DNA of 18,131 nucleotides from positions 1,071-19,201 of the forward strand of contig JAAAVE010000021.1 of NCBI GenBank assembly GCA_015679605.1, written 5' to 3'. Under the pieces are notes generated by a model that was not told where the DNA came from, did no database searches, and was given only the letters and a program-made list of their open reading frames with translations. The first letter of the stretch is position 1, and every line of letters begins with the position of its first letter. Both the position numbers and the translations under genes were made by a program. This document shows, piece by piece, positions 17,905-18,131 of the stretch. Source of the stretch: Podila epigama (taxonomy: Eukaryota > Mortierellomycota > Mortierellomycetes > Mortierellales > Mortierellaceae).

Positions 17905-18131
17905 TGTGTGTGTGTGGTAGAGGGTACAGGAGAGAGAGAGAGTGAAAGAGAGAGAGCGCGCGCGAGATGAGAGTTGCACACGTCCTGACCACGACCATGG
18001 CCAATTACAAAGATTGAGTGTCGATTGTCCCAGATTTTGTTGGCTGGGATCGATCGCTGAACCATCTCTCTATCTGTCTACTCTTATTGCGTCTCTGGAA
18101 AAAGAGTTTGTTGGTTCATGCAACTACTATT
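16650..18131 (+). CDS. SH3-WW protein, probable Cdc25-type RasGEF N-terminus (truncated by window)
   Basis: ATG 16650 (GCCATGA, good context). Exon 1 (16650-17148) encodes an acidic linker and an SH3 domain at about residues 71-128: IIVRALYPFES, LESGWWYGF, RGWFPSNYV, all hallmark positions. It is followed by an acidic, probably helical stretch (EEELEMELELAML). Exon 2 (17614-17811) encodes a WW domain at about 168-196: LWLPQ, GQVFYYN, TGESTW, P. A likely exon 3 starts at 18034 after a CCCAG acceptor, stays open to the edge (SLYLSTLIASLEKEF) and shares phase. The intron 1 acceptor is ambiguous: AG at 17609 causes a stop with this donor, AG at 17613 restores the frame. From family knowledge, SH3 followed by WW at the N-terminus is seen in fungal Cdc25-like Ras exchange factors, with REM and RasGEF domains downstream. 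Those domains lie outside the window, so the RasGEF assignment is inference. Confidence 0.8.
17867..17916 (+). repeat. (AG)17 and (TG)7 microsatellites in the second intron
   Basis: AG units cover 17867-17900 and TG units 17903-17916. Both lie in the predicted intron between the WW exon and the next exon of the SH3-WW gene. A further GA/GC-rich patch follows at 17931-17966. Confidence 0.85.

Noticed and set aside
1-18131. tRNA, rRNA, C/D snoRNA in introns, CRISPR array, transposon ends or viral genes
   Set aside because: I looked for cloverleaf-like arms, C/D box pairs in the TEA and VPS16 introns, regular spacer-repeat arrays and transposase or capsid-like motifs and found none that hold up. 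The repeats are microsatellites or short motif clusters.
18034-18131. Reading the last 98 nt as intergenic sequence or as part of the minus-strand frame 17832-18065
   Set aside because: The minus frame is a shadow of GA/GT repeats. The plus strand after the CCCAG acceptor stays open in the phase left by the WW exon, so it is better kept as a tentative third exon.

Overview
The window looks like genomic DNA from an early-diverging filamentous fungus. A Mortierella-like (Mortierellomycota/Mucoromycota) lineage is my best guess, not a demonstrated assignment. The reasons are genes packed on both strands with many short GT-AG introns (84-214 nt in the best-resolved gene), CTAAC-type branch points, homopolymer-rich regulatory proteins, an SH3-WW protein resembling fungal Cdc25-type RasGEF N-termini, and microsatellite-rich, G-poor 5' regions. 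No rRNA, tRNA, CRISPR array, transposon or viral gene was recognised.

Layout. Positions 1-4446 contain no supportable gene. The far left (about 1-560) is purine-rich on the + strand. From about 1260 the + strand becomes strongly pyrimidine-rich and G-poor up to the first gene, with many simple repeats, and the last 1,070 nt before the start codon contain no ATG. Positions 4447-8414 (+) encode a 1,206-residue TEA/ATTS (TEAD-family) transcription factor in three exons. Positions 8749-13018 (-) encode VPS16, which I resolved into 15 in-frame exons (820 residues). Positions 13459-15687 (-) encode a three-exon, 674-residue F-box protein. A 962-bp divergent intergenic region follows. At 16650 (+) an SH3-WW protein starts and runs off the right edge.

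The TEA gene and VPS16 converge. VPS16 and the F-box gene are in tandem. The F-box gene and the SH3-WW gene diverge. The genes do not form an obvious pathway: they represent transcriptional control (TEAD), vacuole/endosome tethering (VPS16 in HOPS/CORVET), probable ubiquitin-ligase substrate selection (F-box) and probable Ras signalling (SH3-WW).

The most notable observations are four. (1) The fungal TEA factor keeps a C-terminal domain that lines up by eye with the YAP-binding domain of animal TEADs, and carries candidate NDR/LATS- and PKA-type sites. (2) A 37-bp perfect inverted copy of a VPS16 exon lies in the preceding intron, so the 3' splice site would fall in a hairpin loop. (3) The TEA gene has an unusually long, ATG-free, G-poor upstream region. 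(4) Several short repeated motifs in the intergenic regions look like regulatory clusters.
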